Source: Adiantum capillus-veneris
Taxonomy: Eukaryota > Streptophyta > Polypodiopsida > Polypodiales > Pteridaceae
Direction of reading: 5' to 3'
Assembly (NCBI GenBank): GCA_014529385.2
Contig: CM043971.1
Location: 32,755,209-32,819,208 of the forward strand
DNA length: 64,000 bases
Part shown: positions 11,083-24,846 of the stretch, in pieces
How positions within the stretch are numbered: the stretch's first letter is position 1
Layout of the letters: every line of letters starts with the position of its first letter
Notes under the pieces: generated by a model
The model's input: the letters and a program-made list of their open reading frames with translations, nothing else
Told to the model about the DNA's origin: nothing
Database searches by the model: none
Position numbers and translations under genes: made by a program

Positions 11083-11992
11083 TGTTAGCAGATCGTCATG
11101 ATCAAACGTCTACAGCATAGTTGTCTGGCACTAACATAATGTCAATACTAAGGGAAGCGACTCAGATGGGGCACGGAGACTCTTTGAGGGTGTCAATCTC
11201 AAGAACTGAACCTACAAAACTACACTATCATCAGCAATCACAAATCTATCACTCTCTACTTAAGCTAATCGGCATACGTTCTTACTCACCGCTCTAAATC
11301 GTCACGTTGTTTCATCGACCAAACGAACTCGAAATGCAACAAAACTTTAGGAGGAGGTGGAACACTATCCTACAAAGTCTGGTCGTAATCCAAAAGGTAC
11401 CAAAATCACAATCCATCATGATCAAGGTCCTAAAACTTACAACATAACTATCTAAAAAGGTCGCCCTATAGTCTAGGAGCACTTTCCTATGGTCAAAACA
11501 TCAAAAAACAATCATTTTTATGCTCAAAATTGTAGATTGAACTCACAGACAGCAGGCAATCGCTAACCAAAGCAAAATTGACAGTGGTTACACTTAACTT
11601 AAAGAGCAAGAGACAAGGAACACAATGCACTTTCTGGAAACAAATTTTGATTACCACAGCTTGAGAAAAATGGATTACAATGTGCTTCAGAGTAGCCGCT
11701 TTCAGTTGTATGCTCAGAGCTCTTCCAACTTTAGATAATGATACAAAGGTTGTGTTCAAATTTAAAACTTTGAACCTTATACCTAGGGCTTCTCATTTGG
11801 CCAATGGCCGACTTACAAGGCTTTTAACTCAAGACAAAAAGATTACAACCCAAAGTATACAACAGTGTGGCTCAATAATTACAAATCCTCTCTTATACAA
11901 AGTTTTTCAAAAAAATAGTGTGATAACAAAAAATCGTGGCTCTTGATGATGTAGCCAACCAGGAGGGCGTCCGTTGGATAAGTGTGCTAACA
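11083..11992 (-). repeat. 5' LTR of Tat/Athila-like element
   Basis: A 910-bp LTR bounded by TGTTAGCA (11,083) and TGCTAACA (11,992), a perfect 8-bp terminal inverted repeat, with the primer site adjacent at the inner side. A partial, inverted, diverged copy lies at 3110-3645. The matching 3' LTR is not in the window, so no target duplication can be tested; the base sequence outside is GATAT. Confidence 0.8.
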
Positions 11993-13674
11993 GATATACA
12001 CCCATCATTCTACGACTAACTTATCTTTCTATTATGCACTAAGTAATACAATGTCTGTTGTGTACCTTGAGCTTCTTCACCTTCTCCAAACTATGTGTTT
12101 CCCTGCAACCCTAATTTCCACAACATGCAGTTTTTTTATCGTAATGACCTCCCCGAACCCACACCCCGCTTTATTGCATACATAAAAATATACATTTTGC
12201 ACTGTTAATTATCATCATCTGTTAACTCACGTGATATGATATGCATGTTGAAAAGTGACCACCCCCAAAGGTAAAAAGGATCTCTTTGTTAGCTAAACTA
12301 GGGCTAACTTAACTATTGTCTTGAGTTTACTCTATTTTTGTCCTTGTTAAGGCCCTTGAACACCAAAAATGATGATGCCATGTCTATAGGGTGGCAAGTT
12401 AAGAGGGCCTATGTAGTCAAAATGAAGGAAGACGATAAAATCTAGGTTATGAATGTTTGTTTTGTATTAGGAGGAAAGCTCTTTGCCTTGAAAATTTTAC
12501 AACCAAGCCTTGGATCCTTGTATTTCATGTAGAGTATGTAACAAACAACCACACATAGCTCTTAAAAGTGCAAGGCATTGAGCATGGTCCTTGTTGAAGA
12601 CTCCATAACCAGTGCAATGGTGTTCTATAGAGGCCACATTGTATACCTTTACCAATGAGTATCCTAGATTGTTGGCCCATTGTGTCCTGAATATACACAG
12701 AGTATAGATGAACCCAACCGCACAAAGCAAAGCTTGGGTGAGGGCCCCCTCTTTCGAGACTATCCTTCAAGCTTCTTCAAAAGCTCTAGTACCAATATTT
12801 GGAAAGATTGCATATTTTGATGCCTTCTTTGGTAAAAAGACTTCCACTTCAATTTATTTTAGGTTCGAGAAAAAGTTTAGTTCCACAAATGAAAATCCTA
12901 GAGCATAGGAGCAATCTAAACATCCAAAGATACATAATGCTATAGTCTACCTTTTTTAGGATTATAAGAGTTGGAATTCATCTAACCAATGAGAATGAAG
13001 CTCTTTTTCTAAAAAAAAATTAGTGTGGTTACTTCACAATTAGAGTGCTACTAATATCACAAATACACGATGAGATCCGGCTCTAACATCATTAAAATGA
13101 TTAGCCCCCAACAATCTAGACCGCATTCCATCATGTTTACCAATATCTTTTTTTATTCAAATGCGAAGCATCGACTACTTTTACTGGATTGCACCCACAC
13201 CCCCACACCCACATGTCGTAGGGGTTGAACCATAGCCAACGCACTTAAAGCTCCTCATATTTACCACTAGGCCAACTCCCCATGACTATTTACCATTAGC
13301 TTTAAAAAAAATTATTAAAATGTTGAGAGATGTGACAACAGTCCAGCTTATTTACAATTGTACTTATAATAAACACCCCAAAAATCTAAAAATGGAGCTT
13401 ACAAGGTCACAATCAAATCAGCTACTATCTTGATTGGTCTTTCAAAGATGCATGGCTGGCCTTGTATTGTATTAAAGGCTCACTAAAACTAGCCCATAGT
13501 AAATGCATGCACATTAAAGAATTACAATTCTCTGAGAAAACTTGTTGATAAGGCTATGCAAAAACATTTTGACACTTTAGTAGCCTGAAGAGGAAACAAG
13601 AAAGAAAAATTACATCAGTGTCCTTCAAAGGCCAACTTGACTTATACAAGATTTTATTTTGGGGCTCTCTCGGC

Positions 13675-13690
13675 GGGGGGGGGTGGGGGT

Positions 13691-13732
<42 letters not shown>
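13675..13732 (+). repeat. Poly-G tract
   Basis: A nearly pure G run with T only at 13,684 and 13,690; the last 42 bases (13,691-13,732) are uninterrupted G. Such tracts can form G-quadruplexes and are prone to length error in sequencing. Confidence 0.95.
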
Positions 13733-13733
<1 letters not shown>

Positions 13734-15127
13734 TGAGATCAAAGCTTGATCAAATTGCAATTATTGCACTACATCTTACTTTTTGGACGCTAACAGAGAG
13801 AGAAGCCCCTTTTAACTACTGGGGTCGGAAGCAAGATTTCTCCTCAAGGAAGTAAAGAGACTCTTCATGCCATGTCATTTATTCTATGCTTCCTTGTTAA
13901 TCACGCCATCCGGGAATCTCATGTACTACACAGCACATGCACATAGAGGAAGGAAGGAATGTGAATAGTCAAATCCGAAAGTCTGCCATAGTCATGAGAC
14001 ATAGCCCAATCAAAATTCAGAGGGCCATTGCACCATGATAGTAAAGAACTGGTACATGAGGACATTGCATACAAGGATGTCAGGACGGCTTTGTGGGTGC
14101 TAAAGCAAGATGCCCTACGATTGCATATTATCCTGGCTCAACAAAGCAAGTCATGCAAAGCTAAGGAGATCCATAATGGTCCCAAAATAGATCGAAGAGG
14201 GTTAGCATACAACAGAAGTCGCAAGAGTTTAAAGATTTTATGCTTGTAGTCAGGTATAGCACCTCGGGTTTTTTAAAAAATGATGTTTTCAAAACAAAAA
14301 GAGAAAGCAAGAAGCTTTTGAAATTTGAACACCCAACATAATTCAACGTGTGGTACCCACCCTGGTTGGACTAGGAGATTTGCCTAATAGTAGCAAAACG
14401 CCAACTCTGCGACCATGCAGTGCTTTTGATAATTCCAGCGGAATTTTCCTTTCCCTTCCATTCGTAATTCATACAGAAGGTAGTTTGTTTCATGAGTGGG
14501 GAGTTAGAGAAGCAAACATTGATAAGCATACGGGTTATCTCGATATGGATGCACTTGTTGATATGTCTCATGAATCGGCATTCTTGGCAGATCGATTTTC
14601 ACGAACTAAAGGCAGCCCAGGTATGCATGTCAAGTAATCCAATGATGTGGTCATACTTTTTAAGCTAAAAACATACGCTTTTGTTTCATATCCATGGCCA
14701 TGGACTTCAAAAGACAAGCAATTCCTAAAATCAAGCGCTCTCTAACTCTGAAGGAAACAAATTTCTCAGCACAGTCAGCATTGCACATTGTAGACAAATT
14801 CTGAGGAAACGTCACGATTACGCAACCTACAAAGCTGTGTCACTTGTGTTCATACATGTCAACAAAATCAGTTCTTACAACGCCTCCATCCCCACTTTGT
14901 AATTATATGGATTGAAATTCACAAATTTTCTCACACATTGCGCAAGACTATGGTTTTAAAAACAATCTGCTGCTATGGCTGTCAAAAAGACCACTCACAT
15001 GTTCATCAACTTGTGAACTAAGACAACATCAATTTGTGGACTAAGACAACGTGGAAAAAATCAGCTCAATATACTGAAACAAGAATATGTCATGTTATTC
15101 AATTTCATTGCATTGTTCACATTTTTG

Positions 15128-15312
15128 TAACACAGATATGATTCATTATCAGGGCAACTTCAAATGAGAAATACCAAGGGGAGCTCTCTGTCGCATCCAA
15201 TGGCCATGGTGCTACTGGCATCACACCGATACAATTCATTATCAGGGCGGCTTCAATGAGAGCACCAAGGAGAGCTCTTTGTCGTATCCAATGGCCATGA
15301 CGCTTGTCGTGG
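15128..15312 (+). repeat. Two-copy tandem repeat, about 100 bp
   Basis: Two imperfect copies share TTCATTATCAGGGC, a run near ACCAAGG.GAGCTCT and ATCCAATGGCCATG, spaced about 105 bp apart. Both sit a few hundred bases downstream of the host gene stop. Confidence 0.75.
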
Positions 15313-16107
15313 CACCAACAATTGAACAAAGTCATGTCAAGGGACAATGATTTTGCTACAGATTAGCAGTCCAATGCTTTAAGGATTTGCTGAACGTCCA
15401 TGAAAAAAACAGCATCATGGCTCTGGCTTCGACACTTTCCACAGCAAACATATACTAAAGCCATGGACTTCTGAGAGGTGTATAATCACTCTAATACACC
15501 TTGAAAAGAGTTCTAAACAAAAGTGAACAAGACATGCTCTTGTTTCCAGATGCTTCCAACGGTGCTTCCATCATTTCCAAAAAGCCAACCAAGATAATTG
15601 CCGACCACAACAAAGAAAGAAACACACATGTACCTCCCCACAGGAAAGAAAAGTGATAAGCCTCAAACTAAACAGCTGAATGATTGCTTATCATGTGTGA
15701 AGCGTTTTTTTGAGGTCAGCTCAGCAACAGCTGATGCATATTTACACGAGCAATCAAAGCTTTAAGCCAAAGTTAAGGACTTCCACACATGAATGACCAT
15801 TGCGTCCCCTAGATACAGAGACGCCCCAAGGCCAAGTTACGGATGCAAACCAAATCAACTCGTTGAGCCTTCAAAGCCAGCTTGCTACCAGCACGTATGT
15901 AATCAATAGCTTTGTTGTCGCTGCTGCCGCTTCTTATAATAAGATTTGATATGCTAAATCCCACCACTATACACACAACACTGTCTTATGGAGTATTGAC
16001 ACTCTGTTTCAATGCTCGACTGCACTCCAGGATTACTCGAAAGTTGAAAAGCAGTCCTTGCACCTGTCCATTACGCAAAACAAGACTTCTTGGCTTTTCG
16101 ATGTCAG

Positions 16108-16462
16108 CTAACCCTTGAGCTCTTCCTCGATCTCATCGAATTCCCAGCCTTCCGTTTCATCATGGGAACCTACATCAACATTATTCCCCTTGCTTTTATC
16201 TGGATTGGCACCTCTTTCTAGCATCTCCCGACGAGACTCTTCTTCAAAGAAGTCCTCTGGTTGCATTGCTTCTCTCTCTGATTGAGCAACAGGGTCGGCC
16301 CACCGCAAAGAAGGCTTACTTTTTGGTGAAGATTTTGGTGTCTTTGATTCAGACTCCCCTTGATATAAAACTTCTGGCCTTTCAACTGCCTCCACCTCTT
16401 TTCGAAGTTGCTCGATAAGAACGAAAGCCTCTGCTACTTTATCCCCAACATCATACTTAACC
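16108..16462 (-). CDS. Host gene last coding exon P (117 codons + stop)
   Basis: Acceptor GCATGACAG. Reads VKYDVGDKVAEAFVLIEQLR, then a Ser/Pro/Lys-rich segment (SKTPKSSPKSKPSLRW), an acidic stretch (QPEDFFEEESRREMLERG) and the C-terminus GWEFDEIEEELKG with TAG at 16,108-16,110. An upstream Met at 16,506 lies in the intron and is not the start. Confidence 0.9.
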
Positions 16463-18287
16463 CTGTCATGCCTCACACACAGATCAACATTTGAATATAC
16501 TAACATCAGCCTTTTGAAACAAAAGCAATAAAACAGGCAGCCCTACGCATTTTTCGTAGAAACAGGACAGCAAACCACAAAGACTAGCAATAATCCTCTA
16601 CACAGCACTAACGTGTGTTTCAACACTGTATAGAGACACATGAGGCGTACAACAATTCCAACAGGAAGGAAACTCCTTGCAGAAGGACTAAGATCCAAAT
16701 ATCTTAGTTCAATCAACAACGTGACGATAGCTTGCCAATGAAACACATGCTTAGATACATCAATATCAAAAAGAAAAAGGATTACCCAGTTTCTAGAGCT
16801 GCAAATGAATCTGCTTCCTCTTTTAGGACTTCAACCGTTCGTAAAATGCTTACAATCTGAAATCACAACATAACATAAACTTAAAAGACGAGCCTCTGCA
16901 TTATAGCAAATCCAACCAAACAGCAGTAATCAATATTAGCCTTGTATCTCTTATATTTCATAGTATCAAAAAATCATCTAAATTATCAAAACAAGCATAG
17001 TCATAGCATTATGCAAGAATCTGCATCTATCATAGAAATACAAATTTCATAGCTAAAACATGATATTATGATTAATACACTTCTGGCCAAAAACTGACTA
17101 ATAACATCATGGCAGCCCATGACTGGAATCGAACCAATCAATTTCACCACCTGAAATAAGCGTATGTGCCACCGTGGAGATTCAACTCGCAGAACCGTGT
17201 GGAATATATCACTATTACTACTAGCGTTCAACACAAAGAGTCTCAATGCACTCAATGCAAAGCTGGAAAAATCCAAGCCTTGCTCATTAGGGTAAAAATG
17301 TGACTATCTTTTAGTAGGTACCCATATATCTTTCAAATTTATATTAGACCACCGAAGTTGGTGAGAAATGTACCTATCTTGCAGCTGAAATCACAATTAC
17401 CTTGTATGTTTCTGCATACTCATTCACAATAGTTGGTAAAAAAATGTGGCTATATTTTCGGAGATACCACACACACACATGTATCTTGTGAATTTCAGCA
17501 TAAGTTGAGATTGAAGTTTCTATGCATGCAATCAGGTGATCATGAGTTTGCTTCATTTACTTAAGTGTCTGCAGTTCTCACCAGAACATGTACGGCGTCA
17601 AATATCAGCACTTAAACAGTGTTTTTGTCTATTAGTCTGATAGTTTTTACAATGCCATTAAACATTATTGAAGTCATGAACGTATGAAAATACTAAGCAA
17701 TTTTTAAGCGTGTTGTAGTTTAGTTCAAATATCTCAAAAAAATGTTCTCTGGTTCCAGGTGCACCCCTTTTGATGCAGTGAAGATCTTTATATACTTAAA
17801 CATGCACTACATAAGATAATAGGTAAATATTTGATTTCCACAGAACTAAGTTTAATACAAATAAAAATAACAATATAGATATATAGTATATCATTTGATC
17901 CAAACTTACAAGCAACCCTATGCTCATTATACCCACTTCAAACACATGACAAGATAAAGGGAAGTGCCAGGTTCTAGATCCATGGTAGTCATCCACAACA
18001 CACTATAACCATGAGCTGCATCACGTATCAACTTTGGTTTTGTTGTTTAGTGGTTTCAACATTTCAATTATGTTTTTGATTCTATCTGTTGTTCTTTCAA
18101 CTATGTTGTTTTTAACAATCTATATTTATTAATTATCAAAATTAACTAACACAATATTCAATGAAAACAAACTTTTTTTCAAAGAAGACATTCAATTTAA
18201 ATACAATGCATTGCATGTATGCTTTAAATGTGTGCCTTGCGCATTGCGTGTGGATCACATAACATTTGTGTGTATTATTGTCGACAC

Positions 18288-18322
<35 letters not shown>

Positions 18323-21300
18323 CGCTCGCCACTGCTTACTTTTTCGGCTGGGTTAGATTCTGGGTGCTATGAACAGTGTGGAGAGCACGTAATTTCCTCA
18401 TGTTTCAGCAGATTCAAGTGGCGTATATTCCCTTCTTCAAGACATCTCTCCGACAGTCTCTTCAAGTTGCCTATGACTTGGACGAGCTTCCCGCTAGTCA
18501 TTACGAGCTCTACTTTTGACTGTTTCTGATTTCCTGTTTGTAATATTCTCTATGGGTTTTCCTCAGCTTGAGGTTTCCCATTGGTAATTCAATACTAGTA
18601 AAAAAGAAAGTGTGTGTGGCGGCAGCAAAAAATTATATCTAAAAAAACAGCTTTTGACACAAATGTCTTGAATTGCAAACAAGAATTTGACTAAAGAGTT
18701 GGTATGATATAGGTTAACATCAACTTCACAAGGTAAACTTTTCCCAGACCAATTGTTTAAAGTTTGGAAAGGTGTAGCATATGAAGTTTTAAGCTATTTA
18801 TACCTGTCCCTCCACTTCAAAATATCTTTGTTCAAGCATTCTTCTCTCTTTCACGACCTCAGTCCCACTTTCTGTTTCTGCTGCACTTACAAGGCTTTTA
18901 CTGCATGATTTCATTTCTCCAAGAAACAAAGAAAGCTCATCCTGTATAATTAAATTTCGGACAATAGCACTATTGAGACTTCAACAAATTGCGATATAGT
19001 TTCCAAAGAACAATTGTTATGCAAATCTATGCTCACTTGAAGATATTTCAAGTTTACAAGTAGTGTCTGCAGAAATTGCTCCTTGAGACCACCCATAGCA
19101 TCCCTGCAATTAAATATATCAGTTCAACAGAAACACAAGTGAGGACACAACCATTTACTCTGAATAGTGAATGTTAAATTTGAAAATAAGACATTCCTAC
19201 ACCTTGAAACTGAAGCTACATGTAAAGATTTGATACATTTTTCTCAAATAAGCCACAACTCAGGACTCGCTTAACAATACCAAAAAAACAAGGCACATTG
19301 AAGAGCTACAAAACTAGAAAGCAGGGCTAGTAAATAAACTTTCATGCATCCAGTGGGAAAAAAATTGAATAAGTTAAAAATGCTTGCTTTCATATAGATT
19401 GTGAACTAAAGGATAGCTCTTATCCATCCTTGGACTGTATTAGTTTGTATGTGGCAGAAGAATAATGCCAACATCAAAACAAGTTACCCCAAATTTCAAC
19501 CTAAATTTTGAGTCTCCTTTTATAAATATATATTTTTCCCATGCAAACTCCAAGCACATAAATTATGCTTCCAAAATCAAGATCTCTTCATGCAAAATTT
19601 TCCTTGTGTATAATTGTAGATATACAGCAATTATGCCAACAGGTTGCACATGAAAAATACAACAATTTTCCTTGTGTAATTGTAGATATGCAGCAATTAT
19701 GCCAACAGGTTGCACGTGAAAGAGACGAGAGACGACAACAAGAACAACAATATCACCTTTAATGGTGATTATGTCTGCAAAACTTACAAGGTATCCTTAT
19801 CTTCCTGCTGTGTGCATGATGACTGAAGCTCCCAGGTGTCTTTCAAGAAGCTGACCCATGTGCCCAAAACATTCGCCTCTGTATTCTGCCCCGTGATTGA
19901 CCTTGTTAACAACTCCTCCTGGGCTACCAAAAGAATCAAGTTTTGGTCAAAAAAGAGGGACAGTATCAACACGTTCACGTATTGCAGACACGGACTTCCA
20001 CTGAAATGTACAATAGCGCACGTGAAATTTTTCACATTCCATCCATAAAGAAACTTTTGGCTGCACATACCTCGGCTGCCAGATGAGCCATGATTCCTGA
20101 GCTTGCTTCATCAAACTTCTCTTTTTCTTCTTGTAAATTAAGGTGCCGTTTAAGAGCCACAGCAAGAGATATGTTGACCTACGTTTCTCCAAATAGCCAA
20201 AATGTTGAATAGGATCATTTCTGGCAAATAAAATTTTGCAACTAGAATGCCAAAAAACACCTCTTTTAATTGGGCCTCCAGCTCATCTCGCTTCTGCTGG
20301 AGTGTCTTCACCTCTATTGCCACTCCCTGCATACCAGCAAGATTTCAAGTTTTAACTTAAACTAGCAGCCTGAAAAAGAGTTACGGTTGAACAGCATTCT
20401 TTCTTGGAAGCAACATCGAGACAAGAAACTTACCTTTTCTAAGTCACTAACTTCCTGTGCTTTGATTGCTCTGTATTTCAAAGCTTCCTCCTTCTGGCTC
20501 CTGCCAAATCAGAACTTGAGGACTTTAATATCAGAAAGCCAGATGACTGCTAGCTGAGAGCTGCTGCAAAAAATGCCGCACTCTAACGAGAGCCAAAATC
20601 AACAATCAAATGTACATCCCACACCTCAGAATGAGGATCCAAGTCTGCACCTAGTAAAATGTATTTGAGAGAGAAATGAAATGATATATTAACGTCTTCA
20701 AAGACCAAAATGACCCATGAGACCAATCCGTTACAAACTGGTGAATCTGATACCATGTCTAGGTACAAAAAAAGAGATATACCTAGATGAATCCAGCATA
20801 AGCCCAGATTCACCCTTAAAGGAAAGCGCAAGGTATAGACCCATGGTAGTCACCCACAAGACAATATAACCATCAGCTCCATCATGCATAGCATTGACTA
20901 AATACCACGACATCCCCACTAACGTCATCAGTGCCCAATAGTGCGTGTAGAACTAAACACAACACACACATGAGCATACATCAACACAAAGTTCAGCGTA
21001 CTGAGTTTCTGTATGACTCTGGAGATCAAGGGCAGACTCAGCCATAATGAAGCCTAGCACTAAAAGAAGCATTAAATCGAAAAAATTAGCACAAAAATGA
21101 GGTACAAAAAAAGAGATACTAAAATGAATCTAGAAGTGCTACTAGCTAGAGTTGTGTAGGGTGTGTGTGACCACTGAGACAATGGGTGCCAGGGTGACAT
21201 AAATGGTGATGAATCCATCCTCATTTGTACTCTGGATGTCGAGATAGCATGGCTTGAATCCTCTATTGTAGTCTCCATCAATGTTGTGAATCTCCTCTCC

Positions 21301-22589
21301 TCGGTCAAGGGCATCTAGATCTCCATAGCTCCAATGCTCGGTCAATAAGAGTACCGCGGGTGTAAGTATGAGCTGAGCTTTGCAGTGGTGGCTGCTCCTC
21401 TATCTGTCCACTGTCTGGTATGAAGAAATCAATAATCTGTAACTGGGAATGTCTCTCTCAAGATCTTAGTAAACTATCTCTATGTTTGTGTAACTCAAGT
21501 AGATACAATCCAAGACACCTCTGGAGAAGGGTCCAAAGCCCTCTCCGAATGGACAATGGAATCAACCCCGTATCTCGTAATACACTGTCACTGAGATACA
21601 TAATGCATCTCTGTCTCTGGCTTTGTATGGCATAGGCGGCATATCCTGCTAGCTACTGGTATCCTTCTGAATCCACCAGTCTCAATCTCAAGCTGGTGTG
21701 AAGATGACCGTATCTTATCAATGGCACAACGTAACCCATGAGATAGATGGGTACCTATATAGCTCGGTCGAATCACAAACCCATCCCTTATGAGTTCGAG
21801 AAGATGCTCTTTATAGAAAGCCATTTTCGTGCCCAGCTCATGTGTCGGCTCTATCCATGTCATAAAATCTAATATCTAACCATCCCAAATGATTTTCTCA
21901 TATTAAACTGATCATTTAATGTGGAAGAATAAACGGGAACAAGGGTTAGGATATAGACATGTGCTTACAGATCTATCTCAACACGGGGCCAATGGTAAAG
22001 GGGCCCAAATGAGAGATGGTCTGTCAAAGAGCAAGGCTAACCAATGGAGCTTAAAGACCTTAGGGTTAGCTTCATTGAAGACCTCCAATAGTTAGTGTTA
22101 AAAGTCCTTTGACCTTAGGTGAGCTAGGGCTGTGCTTGAGGTGGGAACCTAGCCCAAGCTTGAGGTGCTTGAAGTGTCAGAAAAGTCAAATCTTATCCCT
22201 ACAAAGAGGGGGCGAGCCATGCAAGTAGGGGGGGTGGTTGCTTGACCACTCTCTCTCCCAAAGGAGACCCCTTGGTCAAGAGGCAAGTGAAACACATGTC
22301 AAGCCCCTAGCTGGGTTACCCTCAAGGAGTGTCCAAAGCCTATTGGTTGGCTTCACAAGGGGTCCAGTGATAATTAAGTAGATTTAACTAATTGTTTTAG
22401 CATTTATCAAGTCCTCTCTCTCAAAGGGGAAAGGGGGACACTTGTCCCAAGACTAGCATGCTTACTTGATATGCCTCTTGCTTGTGATTGGCTAGGCCTG
22501 GAGGGGTCCAATGAGTGTCACAAGACGGGCACCACGTGCCAATAGAAAAGAATTGATTGAACACACTTTTAGCACTTCAATAACAACTG

Positions 22590-22621
<32 letters not shown>

Positions 22622-24846
22622 CGACACGCGACACGGAGTGGCGGAATTCCACCCCAAAGAGTATTGGCCCCAAACCTTGGCGTCCCTTTCGGTATTTCTT
22701 TATATTGCATCAACACAGTACAAGCAGGTACTCGAGACTTTGCAACTTCTCTGGGAAGCATGCCTGAGAATGAGCCCATGCTCTAATATTTAAAGGCCCT
22801 AGGTCCCAAAAGCAGTTTACATGAAAAGCCTTCAAATTCAAAAGCTTCTGGTGCAAAAGCATGCCCGAGAATGAGCCCATGGCCTCATATTAAAAGCAGT
22901 TTACATGAAAAGCCTTCAAACTCAAAAGCTTCTGGTCCAAAAGCAATGCCAAAAAGCTGCCAGCGTATATCACGGAATTTCGTACAACTGCCACATCAGC
23001 AGTCAGCACAAAACGCGGAGCGTCCATACAGCTGCCACATCATTAGTTTTTGCGCAAGTCTTGCTTTATTTTAATTCCTTTATGTCATTGGGGCCCCATC
23101 GGACGGGGTCCCCATAAGTTGGTAGGACTTCTTCTTCTATTACTTGTTCTTCTTAGGGTTAAAGCCCCTCGGGTGGGATCTGCAAGTTGGCTCCATTCTT
23201 CAGGGCTTTGACACGTCAGCAGTTTGTGACATCTCCCCTTCTTGAAAGAGAGTGATCGTCTACGAATACAGCATACCTACAAAACAACTCAAGTTAGCTT
23301 TAAAAAATTTCCGAGGGTCATTCCGAGGGACAATCAGTTTGCTAATTTTTTGGTTAAGGAGTTGGCTTCTCCTTTTGGCTCTTTTGATCAAGGAGTTGGC
23401 TTCTCCTTTCGTCCAGTTCGGAACTCTTGATATGCTAGCGTAGTAAAATTAGGCATCACACCCAGACCGCACTGATCTTCCACGGGTGTCTTGATGTACT
23501 AAAATTACATATCCAGGCAATCTCATTCAGTTAGGAATATTTAGTAGTTGGCACATCACAATGCAACACAAATGCTCACATATACATGTTACAAGGTATA
23601 GAAACATAAAGTCGCCGATGAACACTTCTCCCACATAACCTAACAAGGTCCGGGCCGGGAGATATTCAACGACTCCCTCATCACTTCTCCAGCATAACCT
23701 AAAAAGGTCCGGGCCGAGAGATATAGAGGCCTTTTACAACCAAACGCCCCCCAAACCACAGTCTGCGTCGTTTGGAGGTGTTGAGAGTAACCACTGCTCA
23801 GACTTCTTAATACTCCTTCCGCATACCCATCCAGATCTGGGACGGGAGTCACAACGACAATATTTTTCAAGCATACAACCAAACGCTCCCCAGACATCCC
23901 GTCTGCGTCATTCCGAGGTTAAACAACACCAAAACAGCATTTCTCACTACTTCACCCGGGAGTAAAAATCACCAATCAATGAAATCAGTATTAAAATCAG
24001 AGTCAAACATTTCAAATCGGTACCAAGACACGTTCAAAACAGATACCATCCATTTCAAACAAATTCCAAACAGGATCACCAAACAAGTTCTCAAACAGAA
24101 CTCGAACTTAAAAAGCAATCTCGAAATAAGCCAAGCAAGAAAAGTTGATTGACTTTCCATCCTAAAACTTGCAGCAAAAATTAGGGTTAAGATTCCTGCC
24201 TAAGGTCGTAGCCGACCACAAGCTCTTGGACAGACGGCGTTCCTCTGGCGGCGATGGTAGTCCAAAGACATAGCAATCACACTGGACCTCAAAGGTTTTT
24301 AGCTCGAAAAGAGACACCTACTGAGAGATGTCGAGAAATTTCAAGATATAATCTGCAAGGGTTTCCATGGCCAACATTTCAGGATACCCCACTCTACCAG
24401 AAGTTGCACTCCGAAGCAAGATATCAGAAGCCATATAACTTCAGGCAAAAATTTTCTTGTGAGCTTTCCAAGTCCTTGGAGTGTGCGGCTATAGAGATCA
24501 ACATCTGCATGGCACTCCCTCTCAGAAAAAGCAGCATCTCAAAACAAATGTTGGATCCTTCTCTTGCAAGTGATCTTTATTGCGTATGCCCTGTAAGACA
24601 TGAGCAATGAATACGGGAGCGCGCCCAATGCGCGATGTATGAAGGGTGAGAGTGGCTAATAAGTCCAAGGTCGGGACCCGAAGATACTTCAAGTGAAATT
24701 CCAGTAGCTCTGTCTGCTCTTTGGTAGGACCGGTATGCTTTCAAAAAAGCACACGCCTGATGCTCTGATACCACTGTCACAAGACAAGCACCACGTGCCA
24801 ATAGAAAAGAACAGACTGAACAGACTTTTAGCACTTCAATAACAAC

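Larger units (their letters stand above)
6686..11992 (-). mobile_element. Tat/Athila-like gypsy element, lacking pol
   Basis: Read on the minus strand: 5' LTR (11,992-11,083), a tRNA-Asp-type primer site, a leader with two hairpins, an extra open frame, gag and zinc knuckles, then an abrupt end against the copia LTR at about 6686. No protease, reverse transcriptase, integrase or 3' LTR is present. The protein parts have frameshifts and stops. Placement in the Tat/Athila group rests on the primer-site type, the gag blocks and the upstream extra ORF; the last is known for Tat/Ogre elements. Confidence 0.7.
11993..16107. other. Region downstream of host gene, no gene recognised
   Basis: About 4.1 kb between the gypsy LTR and the stop codon of the host gene. 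It should include the 3' UTR of that gene just left of 16,108. Open frames on the minus strand at 12,497-12,770 and on the plus strand at 14,350-14,637 are protein-like in composition but match nothing I know and have no visible splice context. A poly-G run and a two-copy tandem repeat are listed separately. Confidence 0.5.

Noticed and set aside
13554-13855. Open frames with Pro-only or Gly-only runs on both strands
   Set aside because: They are translations of the poly-G tract; no other coding signal.
16463-16506. Met at 16,506 as the start of a short separate gene
   Set aside because: The stretch between it and 16,462 is intron; a GT-AG join to exon O keeps the frame.
22511-22786. Arg/Glu and Ser/Leu repeat proteins around GA tracts (also at 24,836, 27,489 and 29,930)
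   Set aside because: Translations of (GA)n in LTRs.
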